From the NCBI GenBank assembly GCA_028583685.1, contig JAMXIF010001119.1, forward strand, positions 991,277 to 1,055,276: 64,000 nt of DNA, written 5' to 3'. Both the position numbers and the translations under genes were made by a program. The notes below the pieces were generated by a model. It made no database searches, was not told the origin of the DNA, and saw only the letters and a program-made list of their open reading frames with translations. This DNA is from Petaurus breviceps papuanus. Its lineage: Eukaryota > Chordata > Mammalia > Diprotodontia > Petauridae. Below are positions 10,705-20,105 of this stretch, piece by piece (position 1 is the stretch's first letter; every line of letters starts with the position of its first letter).

Positions 10705-11040
10705 CAATATGGAAACCTGATGGCATAGCAGATAGAGAGCTGGCTGTGGCATCGGGAACATGTGTGTTCAATTCCTGCAACTCTTTTTTTTTTTTTAAAG
10801 CAATCAGGGTTAAGTAACTTGCTCAAGGTTACACAGCCAGTTATTTCTGGGTGTGGTGCTGAGTGTCTGAGCCTGGGATTTGATCTCCAGGTCATCCAAA
10901 CACTGGAGCCGGTGCTCTTACTCGCTGTGCTACCTGGCCACCCCACTGCAACTCTTTTAATGCTAGAAGTTGTAGATTATTTGTGGATCTGAATCAACAG
11001 AGGGTGTCTCTATACCAGAAGTTTTCTGTAATGGCAACAT
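10705..11040 (+). mobile_element. Old tRNA-like SINE, split by a younger SINE
   Basis: GGAAACCTGATGGCATAGCA, GATAGAGAGCTGGCTGTGGC and GTTCAATTCCTGCAACTC form the SINE head. After the insertion at 10788-10945 the sequence resumes with TGGATCTGAATCAACAGAGG and CTATACCAGAAGTTTTCTG, a 3' region I associate with an older mammalian SINE. Confidence 0.55.
10775..10958 (-). mobile_element. MIR-headed SINE, GAGTAAGAG subfamily, with 13-bp TSD
   Basis: The antisense SINE runs from a poly-T start (about 10788) to GGCCACCCC at 10945. It is flanked by the perfect 13-bp duplication CTGCAACTCTTTT (10775-10787 and 10946-10958). On its own sense strand it shows GAGTAAGAGCACCGGCTCC, ATGACCTGGAG and TAACCTTGAGCAAGTTACTT. 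The copies at 21896 and 61146 share these marks, the other SINEs here do not. It was inserted into an older SINE. Confidence 0.92.
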
Positions 11041-11124
11041 TCCATATTAGGGGAAAACAAAAACAAAAATCCAATCAGGTAGTATTTACAGAGATCACAT
11101 CATGTGTTCAGCCTTATGACAACA

Positions 11125-11270
11125 TCATGCCTCTACTTCAATAGACATTTTTTTTTATTCCCTTTTATGTGCCAGTCATTGTTCTAAGCACTGGGGATAC
11201 AAATAAGATAAAGAAAGACTGTCTGCCCTCAAGAAGCCCACAATCTAACGGGAGAAGGCAACAAATAAAA
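11125..11270 (-). mobile_element. L2-type LINE 3' end, antisense
   Basis: TTATGTGCCAGTCATTGTTC, TAAGCACTGGGGATACAAAT, TGCCCTCAAGAAGCCCACAA is the reverse of an L2 3' end. Confidence 0.7.
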
Positions 11271-11640
11271 GCAGGATGAAAAGGGGAGTATCTGGCCCAG
11301 AGGGTGTGAAATTCCAAAACCAAGTAGAGTTTCTGATGGAAAATGGAGTTAGCCGCAAAGTTCTGAGTCCTTTAATAAAAGAAGGCTTTGGGAGGAATTT
11401 ATTGCTTCACTCTTCAGTGGAGAGTCAGCTGAGGGAGCAGAGAAGGTGTTAAGTATCAAAATTGAGTCAGTCTGCATAGTGATAAGATTTTAGGTGATCA
11501 GTTTATCTTGGGGGAGGCATGAAATAGCAGAGCAGCTGATGGAAAATGGAGTTACCAGTCAAGGAAGTATAAATTTCCTGATAACTAGGAAGATAATCTC
11601 TCTTCATGTCTAAAATGCACAGGCAAGGAGAAATGATCAT
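11271..11640. repeat. Unnamed segment with 19-bp direct repeats
   Basis: CTGATGGAAAATGGAGTTA occurs exactly twice (11333-11351 and 11536-11554), bracketing 184 bp. The bracketed part has no poly-A end or terminal inverted repeat that I can see, so a retroposon with target duplication is not established. The L2 copy seems to resume after it. Confidence 0.6.
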
Positions 11641-11880
11641 CCCTTAGCTGAATAAATTAAATTAATAAATACTGAATTGAATTGAAAGGCTTCCTGGAAA
11701 AGGAAGGATGGTTGAAGTGATTTCAATAAACAGAGGACCACCTTGAGGAAGGAATGGTAGCAAAAGATACCCAAGGCAGTGCTTTGGAGGATAGTAAAAG
11801 CTGAGAATAGGATGGAGACACAAAGTAAACTTTGTAGAAGCATGGCCAAGATAAACCAAATGGTGCTTTGAGATATCAGA
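11641..11880 (-). mobile_element. L2-type LINE fragment, antisense
   Basis: AAGGCTTCCTGGAAAAGGAA, GGATGGTTGAAGTGATTTCA and the GAGGAAGGAATGG zone follow the reversed L2 order after the 3' end at 11125-11270. It is probably the same insertion. Confidence 0.5.
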
Positions 11881-12599
11881 GAGCTAAAGGCAGATGAGGC
11901 AATTCAGAACAACCTAATTTTCAAGAAGAGAATGGACTCGATCATGAATCACACAACAAAGGGACACCAATGCTGGACTCAAAAGGAGTGGCATAGACAA
12001 AGTGGCAGGTTCTCGTGGTGGGTATATTCTAGAGGAGGGCATGACTGGAGGCAGGAAGTGCTGAAGATCCTGGACAAAATGTCCAAGGTTTATGCTGAGA
12101 TTGGAAAGTAAGGAAGTAGAGAGGAAAGAGCAGACACAAAGAATATAGTGATAGGATAAGTAACTGGACTTGGAAATGCACTGAATTCAAACTCTCATAA
12201 AATCTCAATTCACTTGAATAGGCTATTTTGCTTAATTCAAGTCTGTTTGTTTTGTTATGTATCTGAAGTCTACACACTAGTCCTTTTTGGGTTCAACTAT
12301 TCTTGCTAAATATACTTCTCTCTTAGTTCTGCAGGTTAACTTGAAATAATCCTTTTTTCCCTGTGGCTGAGGATGTAGGAGAGTGCCAGGATTATTATTA
12401 TGAGTAGCAATCTTCACTGTATAGGACTGTGGATAGGAATAGAAAAGGTTTAGCGACTAAGATGAATATAACCTGACTGCAGGGGATGTCACAGATTAAA
12501 AAAAAATAAAATAAAACTTCTAGTAATTTCATTTATCTTGTAAGTCAGCCCCTGTTTACCAGGAAGTGTTCAAGTACTGATATGGGGAAATGATCATGA
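11881..12599. other. Unrecognised non-coding stretch
   Basis: It may include more decayed L2, but I cannot place it. No gene seen. Confidence 0.4.
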
Positions 12600-12965
12600 T
12601 ATTAAAACAAAGTCATCAATAAAATTTTTTAAAAAGTCAATTAATTGAAAGAAGGAAACAATTACTTATATGTTAGATTCTGCTTCATTGTAAGATTACT
12701 GTATTAGTTTAAAATTTTTCTTTAAAAAAAGTCTTTCTCCTCAGAGAGATTTCCCTTTATGTTATTCCATTTGCCTGATCCACGAGCTATAGGATGATTA
12801 ATGGCTGTGAGCTGAGTCAGGGAGCAAACCTGCCCTGGGAGACTCCATGGAGGTCACTTGGCACTAATTCTTGCCAAACACCGAGCCCCAGAAGCTGGTT
12901 CCAGCTGAGGCCCCCAGAGCAATGAGGGCTAAGGCACTGCAGAAATCTCTTTTTAAAGGAAGACA
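12600..12965. other. Unique block, candidate conserved non-coding DNA
   Basis: AT-rich sequence (AAGTCAATTAATTGAAAG near 12634) grades into a balanced-composition block with GATTAATGGCTGTGAGCTGA. There are no repeats in it and no convincing exon: the 69-codon frame starting at 12871 has no recognisable domain. That it might be regulatory is inference only. Confidence 0.3.
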
Positions 12966-13084
12966 TAGAAAAATTCATCTACATTCATTCTTCACTTCTC
13001 ATCCTCCTGCAATCTGCCTTTCATCTCTGCGTCTTAATTCAATTGGTCCATATAGTGACCAGAATTCTCTTAGCTGCTAAATGG

Positions 13085-13745
13085 GACGGCATCTTCTGAT
13101 TTCTCATCCTATTTGATCTTTCTTCAGCTTTGGACATTGTTGACTGTACTCTCTTCCTAAATCCTCTCTTCTTCCATGGCTCTTGTGGTACTGATCTCTG
13201 ATTCTTTTCTCAGACCTTTCCTTCTCAGTCTCTTTCGCTTAATCATCATGGAACTCTAATTTTCTAACCATAGGTGTTTTCCCCAAGAATGTCCTCTCTT
13301 CTTAATCTGGAGTCTCTCAATAACTGGATTAATTCATGAAAGTTAGTGAGAGCACTGTCTCTATATGAAGAATTCCAAATCTATAAATTTGTTCAATTTT
13401 CCCCCCCTGAATTCCATCTCTCACTGACAACTGAATATTAGATCTGTCCATCTGAATCTCCAATCAGCATCTCAAACTCATTATATTCAAAGAAAAATTC
13501 TTTATCCTCCACCACTAAACTTTCCCCTTCTCCAAACCCCTCCATTTCTCTGACATGCAGTACCCACCCTTCTAATTACCTAAGTTTTCAACTTTGAGGC
13601 ATCCTTAACTCTTTCCTCCTCTCCACTAATCCCCATATTTTAATACCCCCAAATAGCCTGCATCTGTCATTTCCACTCCTTATTAGAGTAGCCTCTAAAT
13701 TATTCTCCCTGTCTCCACTTTGTTGTCTAATGCATAATTTGTTTT
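13085..13745 (+). mobile_element. L2/CR1-clade LINE ORF2 (RT) fossil
   Basis: In the plus strand near 13125 the codons read S-A-L-D-I-V-D-C-T-L-F-L. This is a decayed form of the 'FSAFDTVDHSLLL' motif at the start of the L2/CR1 reverse-transcriptase core. CTTTCCTTCTCAGTCTCTTT follows where the family has 'RSFSVSF', and CATCTCAAACTCATTATATT further on. An in-frame stop follows the motif within about 20 codons, so it is not functional. The RT would have copied LINE RNA at nicked chromosomal DNA. Confidence 0.7.
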
Positions 13746-13769
13746 TATTTTAGCTTCTCCTTGTTCTTA

Positions 13770-14383
13770 AAGAGAATCATGGTATCAGGAAAGAGATGTC
13801 AGGACTTGCAAGTGAATTGGATTAAAGTGAGGGAGTGATGTGCAAAGTCATCAGCCTCATTCTTTCCTCTGGAGCCATCTGGGTCCAGTGGCAAGATAAA
13901 GATTAGGATGACTGAAGATGGCTGGTTTGTAGTGGGAGGACTTTGGCCTTTTTAAGCTAAGGTCTTTCCCAGGTGTCAGTTTGTCTGAGGCAATACCCAT
14001 TTGGTGATTAAATATAGGTGAGAAAGGGAGAGACAGAGACAGACAGAGAAACAGAGGGAGACAGAGAGACACAGACAGAGACAGAGATACAGAGACAGAG
14101 AGAGACAGAGATAGAGAGAAGGGGAAGACCCTAAGGGTTTCTGGCCAAATCAAAAACAATTGCTAGTTACATTTTGAGCCATCAGAATCCAAGCAATGAC
14201 CAACTGAGGCTTCAGTTTGGACTATTGTTGACCAATCAATGAGAGGCAGAGTGATTTGAGTTTTAGGCATGGTCAATAAAAAAAAAATTCTAGCCCTAAG
14301 CCCCAAGATATCTTGGGAGGTTTCTGCAATCAAAATGTATATTCCTTTGGGTAGAGCATCCAAATGTTATGTGGGAGAGAAGG
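13770..14383 (+). repeat. Unnamed dispersed repeat, copy 1
   Basis: It aligns over its length with 43700-44250. Shared blocks include GTGCAAAGTCATCAGCCTCA, GCCATCTGGGTCCAGTGGCA, GGAGACCT/GGAGGACTTTGGCC, TTAAGCTAAGGTCTTTCC, GAAGACCCTAAGGGTTTCTG, GCCCTAAGCCCCAAGATATC and TATTCCTTTGGGTAGAGCAT. Copy 1 carries an expanded GACAGAGA tract (14020-14120) where copy 2 has none. I cannot name the family, see no coding frame, and cannot define its ends exactly. Confidence 0.75.
14020..14122. repeat. (GACAGA)n low-complexity tract
   Basis: Purine-plus-C repeat of GAGACAGA units inside the dispersed repeat. Confidence 0.9.
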
Positions 14384-14579
14384 CAAGGGGGGAGGGAAGG
14401 AAGGAAGGAAGGAAGAAAGGAAGGAAGGAAGGAAGGAAGGAAGGAAGAAAGGAAGGAAGGAAGGAAGGAAGGAAAGAAGGAAGGAAGGAAGGAAGGAAGG
14501 AAGGAAGGAAGGAAGGAAGGAAGGAAGGAGGCAACGGAGCGAAGGAAGGAAGGAGGCAACGGAGCGAAGGAAGGAAGGA
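14384..14579. repeat. (GGAA)n array with 25-bp tandem duplication
   Basis: About 34 GGAA units with occasional GAAA variants, followed by two exact copies of a 25-bp unit GGCAACGGAGCGAAGGAAGG(AAGGA) at 14530-14554 and 14555-14579. The overlapping open frames on both strands (K-E-G-R and F-L-P-S repeats) are periodic artefacts. Confidence 0.95.
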
Positions 14580-14684
14580 GCTGCACTGCCCAACTGGAAC
14601 TGGCCAGTTGGATCCCCAGTAGGGCAGCAACTCCTACTCACTTTTCTGCCCCTTCCTTATGCAGGAGTCCAAAATAAAGCTGTT

Positions 14685-14830
14685 CATTTATTCAACAAAT
14701 TATTAGTTGAGCACCTACTATGTGCCAGAAATTCTGCTAGACACTAGGGATACAGAGCTAGAAGTACATATGCAGTCCCTACCCTAAGGGAACTAATCTA
14801 CAGGAGGGGAAAACCTTAATACATAGATCA
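14685..14830 (-). mobile_element. L2-type LINE 3' end, antisense
   Basis: TTATTCAACAAATTATTAGT, TGAGCACCTACTATGTGCCA, CACTAGGGATACAGAGCTAG, ACCCTAAGGGAACTAATCTA is a reversed L2 3' end. Confidence 0.75.
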
Positions 14831-15350
14831 GCAAATACCAAACCTATTCGAAATAAAGACAGTAATTCCTCTCAGTGGTAGGTAGAAAGTGATCTTGTGT
14901 GGCCCCATGGCAAAGGTGGGCAGTCTAACTCCATTCAGCCCCCAGGGTACTGATGCTCAGAGCTGCTCAGTCCCCAGCCATGATGGAAAGGTGACTTGGG
15001 GTTCTCTAAGGTTATAAGAGAAATATTATCTCTGGCAAATTTGGCAGACAGCAAAGGCTTCAAAAGCACAAGCTCATTAAGTCATTGATGGTGGAGCTTT
15101 GAATTTGCCCAACCACGTACAATAGCAGAGTGCAAAGTCCAGCTCTACCATTACTTTGTATTGTGCCTTTGAGACCCCAGCTCTTATATTCTGCTATAAC
15201 AAAGAAAATGGTGAGCTGGAAAAATGAAATTCAAATCAAAAATCTTATCCTCACCAAATCATTTCCCATGTATGGTCAGAGGAACTAGGTAGGTCACTTA
15301 ACCTCTTTGGGTCTCTGGAGGAGAATTCTAGGACCAGTGCATTGAAGTCA
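14831..15350. other. Mostly unrecognised, small MIR-like scrap
   Basis: GGTAGGTCACTTAACCTCTTTGG (about 15288-15310) looks like the conserved MIR core. The rest is unrecognised. Confidence 0.4.
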
Positions 15351-15354
15351 GAGG

Positions 15355-15592
15355 GAAGCATGTTTCAGCTCAAAATAAGAAAAACACTTTTTAGCAATTT
15401 GAGTCATCCAACAATGAAGACAGTGGCTACATTAAACTCCCATTATTTAGTAAATTCACTATCACCGAAAGCATTCAATAGAGCCCTGTCAGGGATGCCA
15501 TAGATGAGATTCTAGCACTGATGGTAGGAGATTGGGTTCAATTGACTCTAAAGTCCTTTAACGTTTTGATTCTGGGTTTCTATGAATGTACA
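15355..15592 (+). mobile_element. CR1/L3-type LINE 3' end
   Basis: ATAAGAAAAACACTTTTTAG, TCATCCAACAATGAAGACAG, then a CACTATCACCGAAAGCATTC zone, GATGCCATAGATGAGATTCT, GATTGGGTTCAATTGACTCT and AAAGTCCTTTAACGTTTTGA follow the CR1 3'-UTR order ('...tcactggaggtcttcaagcag...ttggactagatgacctctgaggtcccttcc'). Confidence 0.65.
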
Positions 15593-15620
15593 ATAAAGTA
15601 TATCTCGGCTAGAATAGCTG

Positions 15621-15868
15621 AGGGCAGCTATGTGGCACAGTGGATAGAGCACCAGGTCTGGAGACAGGAAGACTCATCTTCATGAATTCAAATCTAGCCT
15701 CAGACCCTTACTAGTTGTGTGACATTGGGCAAGTCACTTAACCTGTTTACCTCAGTTTCCTCATCTGTAAAATGAGTTGGAGAAAGAAATGACAATCCAC
15801 TCCAATATTTTTGCCAAGAAAACCCCAAATGAGGTCATGAAGCAGAAATGACTGAAAACAACTAAATA
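15621..15868 (+). mobile_element. MAR1-type SINE, near full length
   Basis: MIR-like head (GGGCAGCTATGTGGCACAGT, GGATAGAGCACCAGGTCTGG), central core (GGGCAAGTCACTTAACCTGT, CAGTTTCCTCATCTGTAAAA), and RTE-like tail (ATTTTTGCCAAGAAAACCCC, AAATGAGGTCATGAAGCAGA, AATGACTGAAAACAACT). This composite is a marsupial SINE whose tail lets an RTE LINE mobilise it. Moderately diverged. Confidence 0.92.
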
Positions 15869-16960
15869 TGACAAGCATTTGCCCCAAAGAGGCAAAACAC
15901 CCAGAGGCCTGGAGCCCTGAGGCACCAGAGTATAGTGAGACATAGAAATTCCAAGAAAGAGCAGGCTAAAGACAACAAAGGCAGGTTGTTCTTACTGGAT
16001 GGAATATTTGATGAAAGGGTTATTATTAGTGCACACATCATAATTCAATGATTTGAAGTTATCCAAGGAGGGGCACTTGGAGTTGTGATAGGTCAATATC
16101 CCCTTGGAAATGAAAATGTACTTTAGAAGCCATTCTGCTCCTTCTCTAAATTATCCATCCATTCACTAAGGAGTGGCTCTCATTACTTGTGCTGCAATTA
16201 CCACTAGTCTGGTTGTTTATAGTATAATAATTCTCATAGATGTGGGAGCCTGTGTTACTTCAACCAAGAAAGTAGAAATGTAGTTAATTTTTTTTCCCAG
16301 AGCAATGCAAGAAATGAAATTGCAAAAATTCAATGTCAGGCATGTGGAAATATCAGACCGAGCTCCCAACTAGTTAAGACCTAAAAGGATCTCCAGCACA
16401 GAGTGAGTTTAGTGTCTTGCACGACTCATCTGAATGCCCTTTAACATAAAGGAAGCAGAGATGTTTCCTCTCTGAGTCACCTTAGGGGAGGCAAAATGAA
16501 GATGCTCCTGATGGTCCAAACTTCAAAGAACTTGGGGAATTTTTTTTTAACTTTAACAGAAATCATTCTATTTTGTGTGTGTGCTTTTAAAAACTGGTTT
16601 CTTTTTAGATTACCTTCATTTCCAAATATATCCTTTCCTTCCAGTACACAGAAAGACAGCCATGACAACAAAGAATTTTAAAAAGAGAGAAAAAAAAAGA
16701 AAAGTAGTGTAGCAAAAGTAACCAAAGTCTGACTGTGTATGCAATATCCCTCAGGCGTGATAACCTGCTTCTACAGAAGTGGGAGAGAAATGCATTTTTT
16801 TCTCTCTTCTTCCTGGATCGTGTGATCATTCGAGTTACACAGCATTCAGTTTTGAATATTTTGTTACTTCTACTTATTTTGTTGTATGTCTCTATTTCTA
16901 ATTATAAGATAAAATAAACCACATCTCCAGAATTTCTGATATTATTATTCAACTAAAAAT
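15869..16960. other. Unrecognised, apparently unique stretch
   Basis: No repeat or exon recognised. Small overlapping frames of 60-74 codons on both strands around 16480-16917 show no domain or signal. Confidence 0.4.
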
Positions 16961-17035
16961 GTTTGGGGTGGGGTGGGGGGGTGGTATGGCAGGATGAGGG
17001 GTGTTGGTGGGATGGGGGATGTGGTGGTGATAGAT
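16961..17035. repeat. G-rich tract, possible G-quadruplex
   Basis: GGGGTGGGGTGGGGGGGTGG followed by further GG/GGG runs on the plus strand. Four closely spaced G runs satisfy the usual quadruplex pattern. Confidence 0.75.
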
Positions 17036-17699
17036 GCATATATTTAAATATGGTCAGCAAAAGTTTAGAAGTTTATACCCTAGAAGGTATTTTAGGGCCA
17101 AAAGATGTTCCTCCCTACCTTGAATAGAAGAGAAAAAATGCCTTAATCCAGATGCCTTCCACATTGAGTCATTCTACTCCAGGAGACACTGTAAGTTTAA
17201 AATAATTGGTAAAACTACTGGAGCTCTATAAATTCATGGTACAAGAAAGGTGGAAGAGAGGGAATTATTGAAGTTAGAACACCTGGCAGTTCTCTTTCCC
17301 AGTCCCAGAAGACTTCCCATTCTTCTTTCTTTTTTTTCTTCCCAAAGCACCATTCCCAGTTACCTGCTAAGTGCCAAGGATGAAACAGATTTAACCTTTA
17401 AAGTGAATACCCATCTTAGACTGGTAAACTCCATGAAGTCAGGACTATCCCATGGAATTCTTTGTCCAAGCAAGCCTCCAAACTTGATAATTAGTTAAGT
17501 TTTTTTGATAAAAGCTCTATATAAAAATTCCTTTTTCGGGAATCTTAGATCTATTTTTCCACTCAAAAATCTGTTACTTGGGATTTTTTACTCACACACT
17601 GTCTCTGATAAGATACTATTATCTTAAGAGTTCTTCTATACTGCCTCCAAGAATTCATCCTCCTCCCTACCACTCCCTCCTCACACACTTTTTATTTGC
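17036..17699. other. Unrecognised non-coding stretch
   Basis: Nothing recognised. Confidence 0.4.
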
Positions 17700-18655
17700 T
17701 TCTTTCCACACTGCTTCTGACTAGAATTTAAACATTCATTCAATTGCCTGGGGCTGTCACCAGAAAATTACTTATTAATTTCAATGTACTGTGGAGTCAT
17801 CATCTCCAAACCAAACACAGAACTGACTCAGAAATCTCAGTGTTAATACCAATGCCCTGGCATTTTACTCTCTATTAATGATTTTTGGAGATGTTCTAAT
17901 GAAGAACACCACATATTTGACCAAGTGTACAAAAGAGAAATTGACTAATCAATAATTGAAACTTTTCATAATAGGAATCTTGAAAGTGTAAGTATTCAAA
18001 AGAAGGTTTAATAAAGTAAAGAGAAGCTATCAAAAATGATATTTTCTCACAGTCATGCATAATGTCTAACAGCATCAACTTTTTGCTGGTGTACTAAAAG
18101 CCAACATGGTTAACGGATTATATTGTCGACTATTGCTTTCAACTTAATGATTTGTTTATGTAACTGATGACTCTTTTTCTCATTAGGAGCTGTTAGCACC
18201 TTGAATGGTGTTTGTCAGTCTGACAAAATGATCAATTTTGTTTAGATTTACTTTTTCTGTCCCCAAGACTAATTTTCAGTTTTTAAAGCACACCTCTTTC
18301 CCAGTTAACAGCCATTAATAAGGTCTGTTAAATGAACCACTAGCAAAAGAGAAAGTTTTGTCACCAGCATTAGGAAGCCACTACCTCTGAGTAGACAAGT
18401 GTAACAGTCATCTCATTACTTTATAGTTTTATACTTGCAAACTAGACATTCAGAATTTTATTTCCTCCTGGACCATCTGCTGCCACCAGGTTTGTCCATG
18501 TTGCCTTGGCTACCCAAGGCAAAACTCAAAGTTTATGTAATGGACGTAGTTAATACCAGGTGTGAAAGTTTTGAAAAGAGCAATGCTTTCTACAAATGGA
18601 AGTAACTATATGTATTGCTTTGAGTTGTTTACAAAGCATTTCCTCAGTAGCGCTG
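17700..18655. other. Long repeat-free block, candidate conserved non-coding DNA
   Basis: Nearly 1 kb free of recognisable repeats in a repeat-rich window. It has low-GC, homeodomain-like cores (ACTTATTAATTTCAATG, GCCATTAATAAGGTC) and no coding signal. It looks like the kind of sequence kept by selection, but this cannot be shown from one genome. Confidence 0.3.
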
Positions 18656-18702
18656 AGTATTAGTGTCTCAGCCCAGATCTTCTGACTCCAAAAAAGCCAT
18701 AT

Positions 18703-18900
18703 AATTGTAGCACAGTGGTAAATGATGGATTTGGAATCAGAGGGCCCCAGTTTGAATCCCAGTCCTGTCTCTTATTACCTGGGTGACCTTGGGCAAGTCG
18801 CTTAACCTCTCTAGGTCTCAGTTTCTTCAGCTGTGATATACAGAAGTTGAACTGGATAAGTTCTAATGTCCCTTTCTGTTATAAATCTATGACTATGTCT
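18703..18900 (+). mobile_element. MIR-type SINE
   Basis: GTAGCACAGTGGTAAATGAT, TTGGAATCAGAGGGCCCCAG, GGTGACCTTGGGCAAGTCGC, TTAACCTCTCTAGGTCTCAG, TTTCTTCAGCTG and GTCCCTTTCTGTTATAAATC: a MIR-family SINE, nearly full length. Confidence 0.85.
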
Positions 18901-19669
18901 CCAGGTCCAACGTTCTTTCTACTAAGACATTCTATACTATCCCTCAATGATGAAGTTCAACAAGAAATGGATTGGATTTTTAAAAACCACATATTAGGGT
19001 ACCATGTAGAATTAAAAAATTATAAAACCAAAAATAATAAATTATTCAGCTTCTCAAAGTGGGGGAACTCATTCTCTCTGGAAAGCTAATGTATTGTTCA
19101 AGGATCAGTTTGCTCCAAGGAGAATCAGTTCATGTTAAGTTCTTTTGGATCAAATATATAAATAGCAATGGGGCCATTCAGCTTCAAAATAACATGTACA
19201 ATGAAACTGGAGAGGCTTTCATTGTATCTATTACTGAGTCTCTGAGTTTGCATTCAATTAAAAGATAAATCATGCCTTTATTACTAGATTGTGCATGCTA
19301 AGGAGCTCTCCCAACCTAAAGAATATGAATCAGTGTGATGAAAAAATGCTAGCCTGAATCCTAAGGATCATCCTCAGATACTCTTCCGCCTGGTTCCCAT
19401 AATAGTCCTTAAACTATTATAATTCTAGCTTCCTATGTCCGCAAGACTGAGATGTTTTCTAAGAAAAGCCCTTCCAAACCGAGCACTGACCTAGCTGCCT
19501 TCACTCTGACAAAGCCTTGGGTTACTGTGGGCTCAGAAAGGATGTAGGAGGAAAACTTAAATACCAAAAGCTAGACATTTCTATCTGAATGTATCATAGT
19601 GAGCAGGACATCCTACTTCCAATTTTTTCCCCCCATAATGCTATGTGGCTTTAAAACATAGCATACTTG
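18901..19669. other. Unrecognised non-coding stretch
   Basis: No repeat recognised with confidence. The last part may already be decayed L1. Confidence 0.35.
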
Positions 19670-19765
19670 GGCAGGGGAGAGAGAAAATCTTTGCAATAAG
19701 TTTCTATGATAAAAGTTCCATTTCCAAGTTATATAAAGTCCCAAATAAATAAGTTCAAGACTGAT

Positions 19766-19936
19766 TTCTTTTTCTTTTTTTGGAGGGGGGAAGGCAGGGC
19801 AATGGGGATTAAGTAACCTGCCCAATGTCACATGACTAGTAAGTGTTAAGTGTCTGAGATGACATTTGAACTTGGATCCTCCTGACTTTCAGGGCCAGTG
19901 CTCTACTCACTACTACTCTACTCACCTAGCCACCCC
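19766..19936 (-). mobile_element. MIR-headed SINE inside L1
   Basis: Antisense: poly-T/TTTTTGGAGGGGGGAAGG, GGGATTAAGTAACCTGCCCA, AGTAAGTGTTAAGTGTCTGA, ACTCACCTAGCCACCCC. A small ACTACTACTC-type duplication lies in the reversed head (about 19902-19922). Confidence 0.88.
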
Positions 19937-19949
19937 CAAAATCCATATC

Positions 19950-20105
19950 TTTTTTTTTTTTTGCTTTTTGGAGGGCAATTGGGGTTAAGTGACTTGCCCA
20001 AGGTCACACAGCTAGTTTTTGTGTTGTGTCTGAGGCCGTATTTGAACTCAGTTCCTCCTGACACCAGGGCTGGTGCTCTATTTCACTGCACCACCTAGCT
20101 GTCCC
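19950..20105 (-). mobile_element. MIR-headed SINE inside L1
   Basis: Antisense: poly-T, GGCAATTGGGGTTAAGTGAC-like core (GGCAATTGGGGTTAAGTG), CCCAAGGTCACACAGCTAGT, TGCACCACCTAGCTGTCCC. The flanks AATCCATATC and GATCCATTTC look like a slightly diverged target duplication within L1. Confidence 0.9.

Noticed and set aside
11333-11554. Calling the bracketed 184 bp a retroposon
   Set aside because: The direct repeats would suit, but there is no A-rich end, promoter-like head or known family, so it is reported only as an observation.
14269-14747. Six overlapping frames of 87-127 codons on both strands
   Set aside because: All are translations of the GGAA array (K-E-G-R or F-L-P-S repeats).
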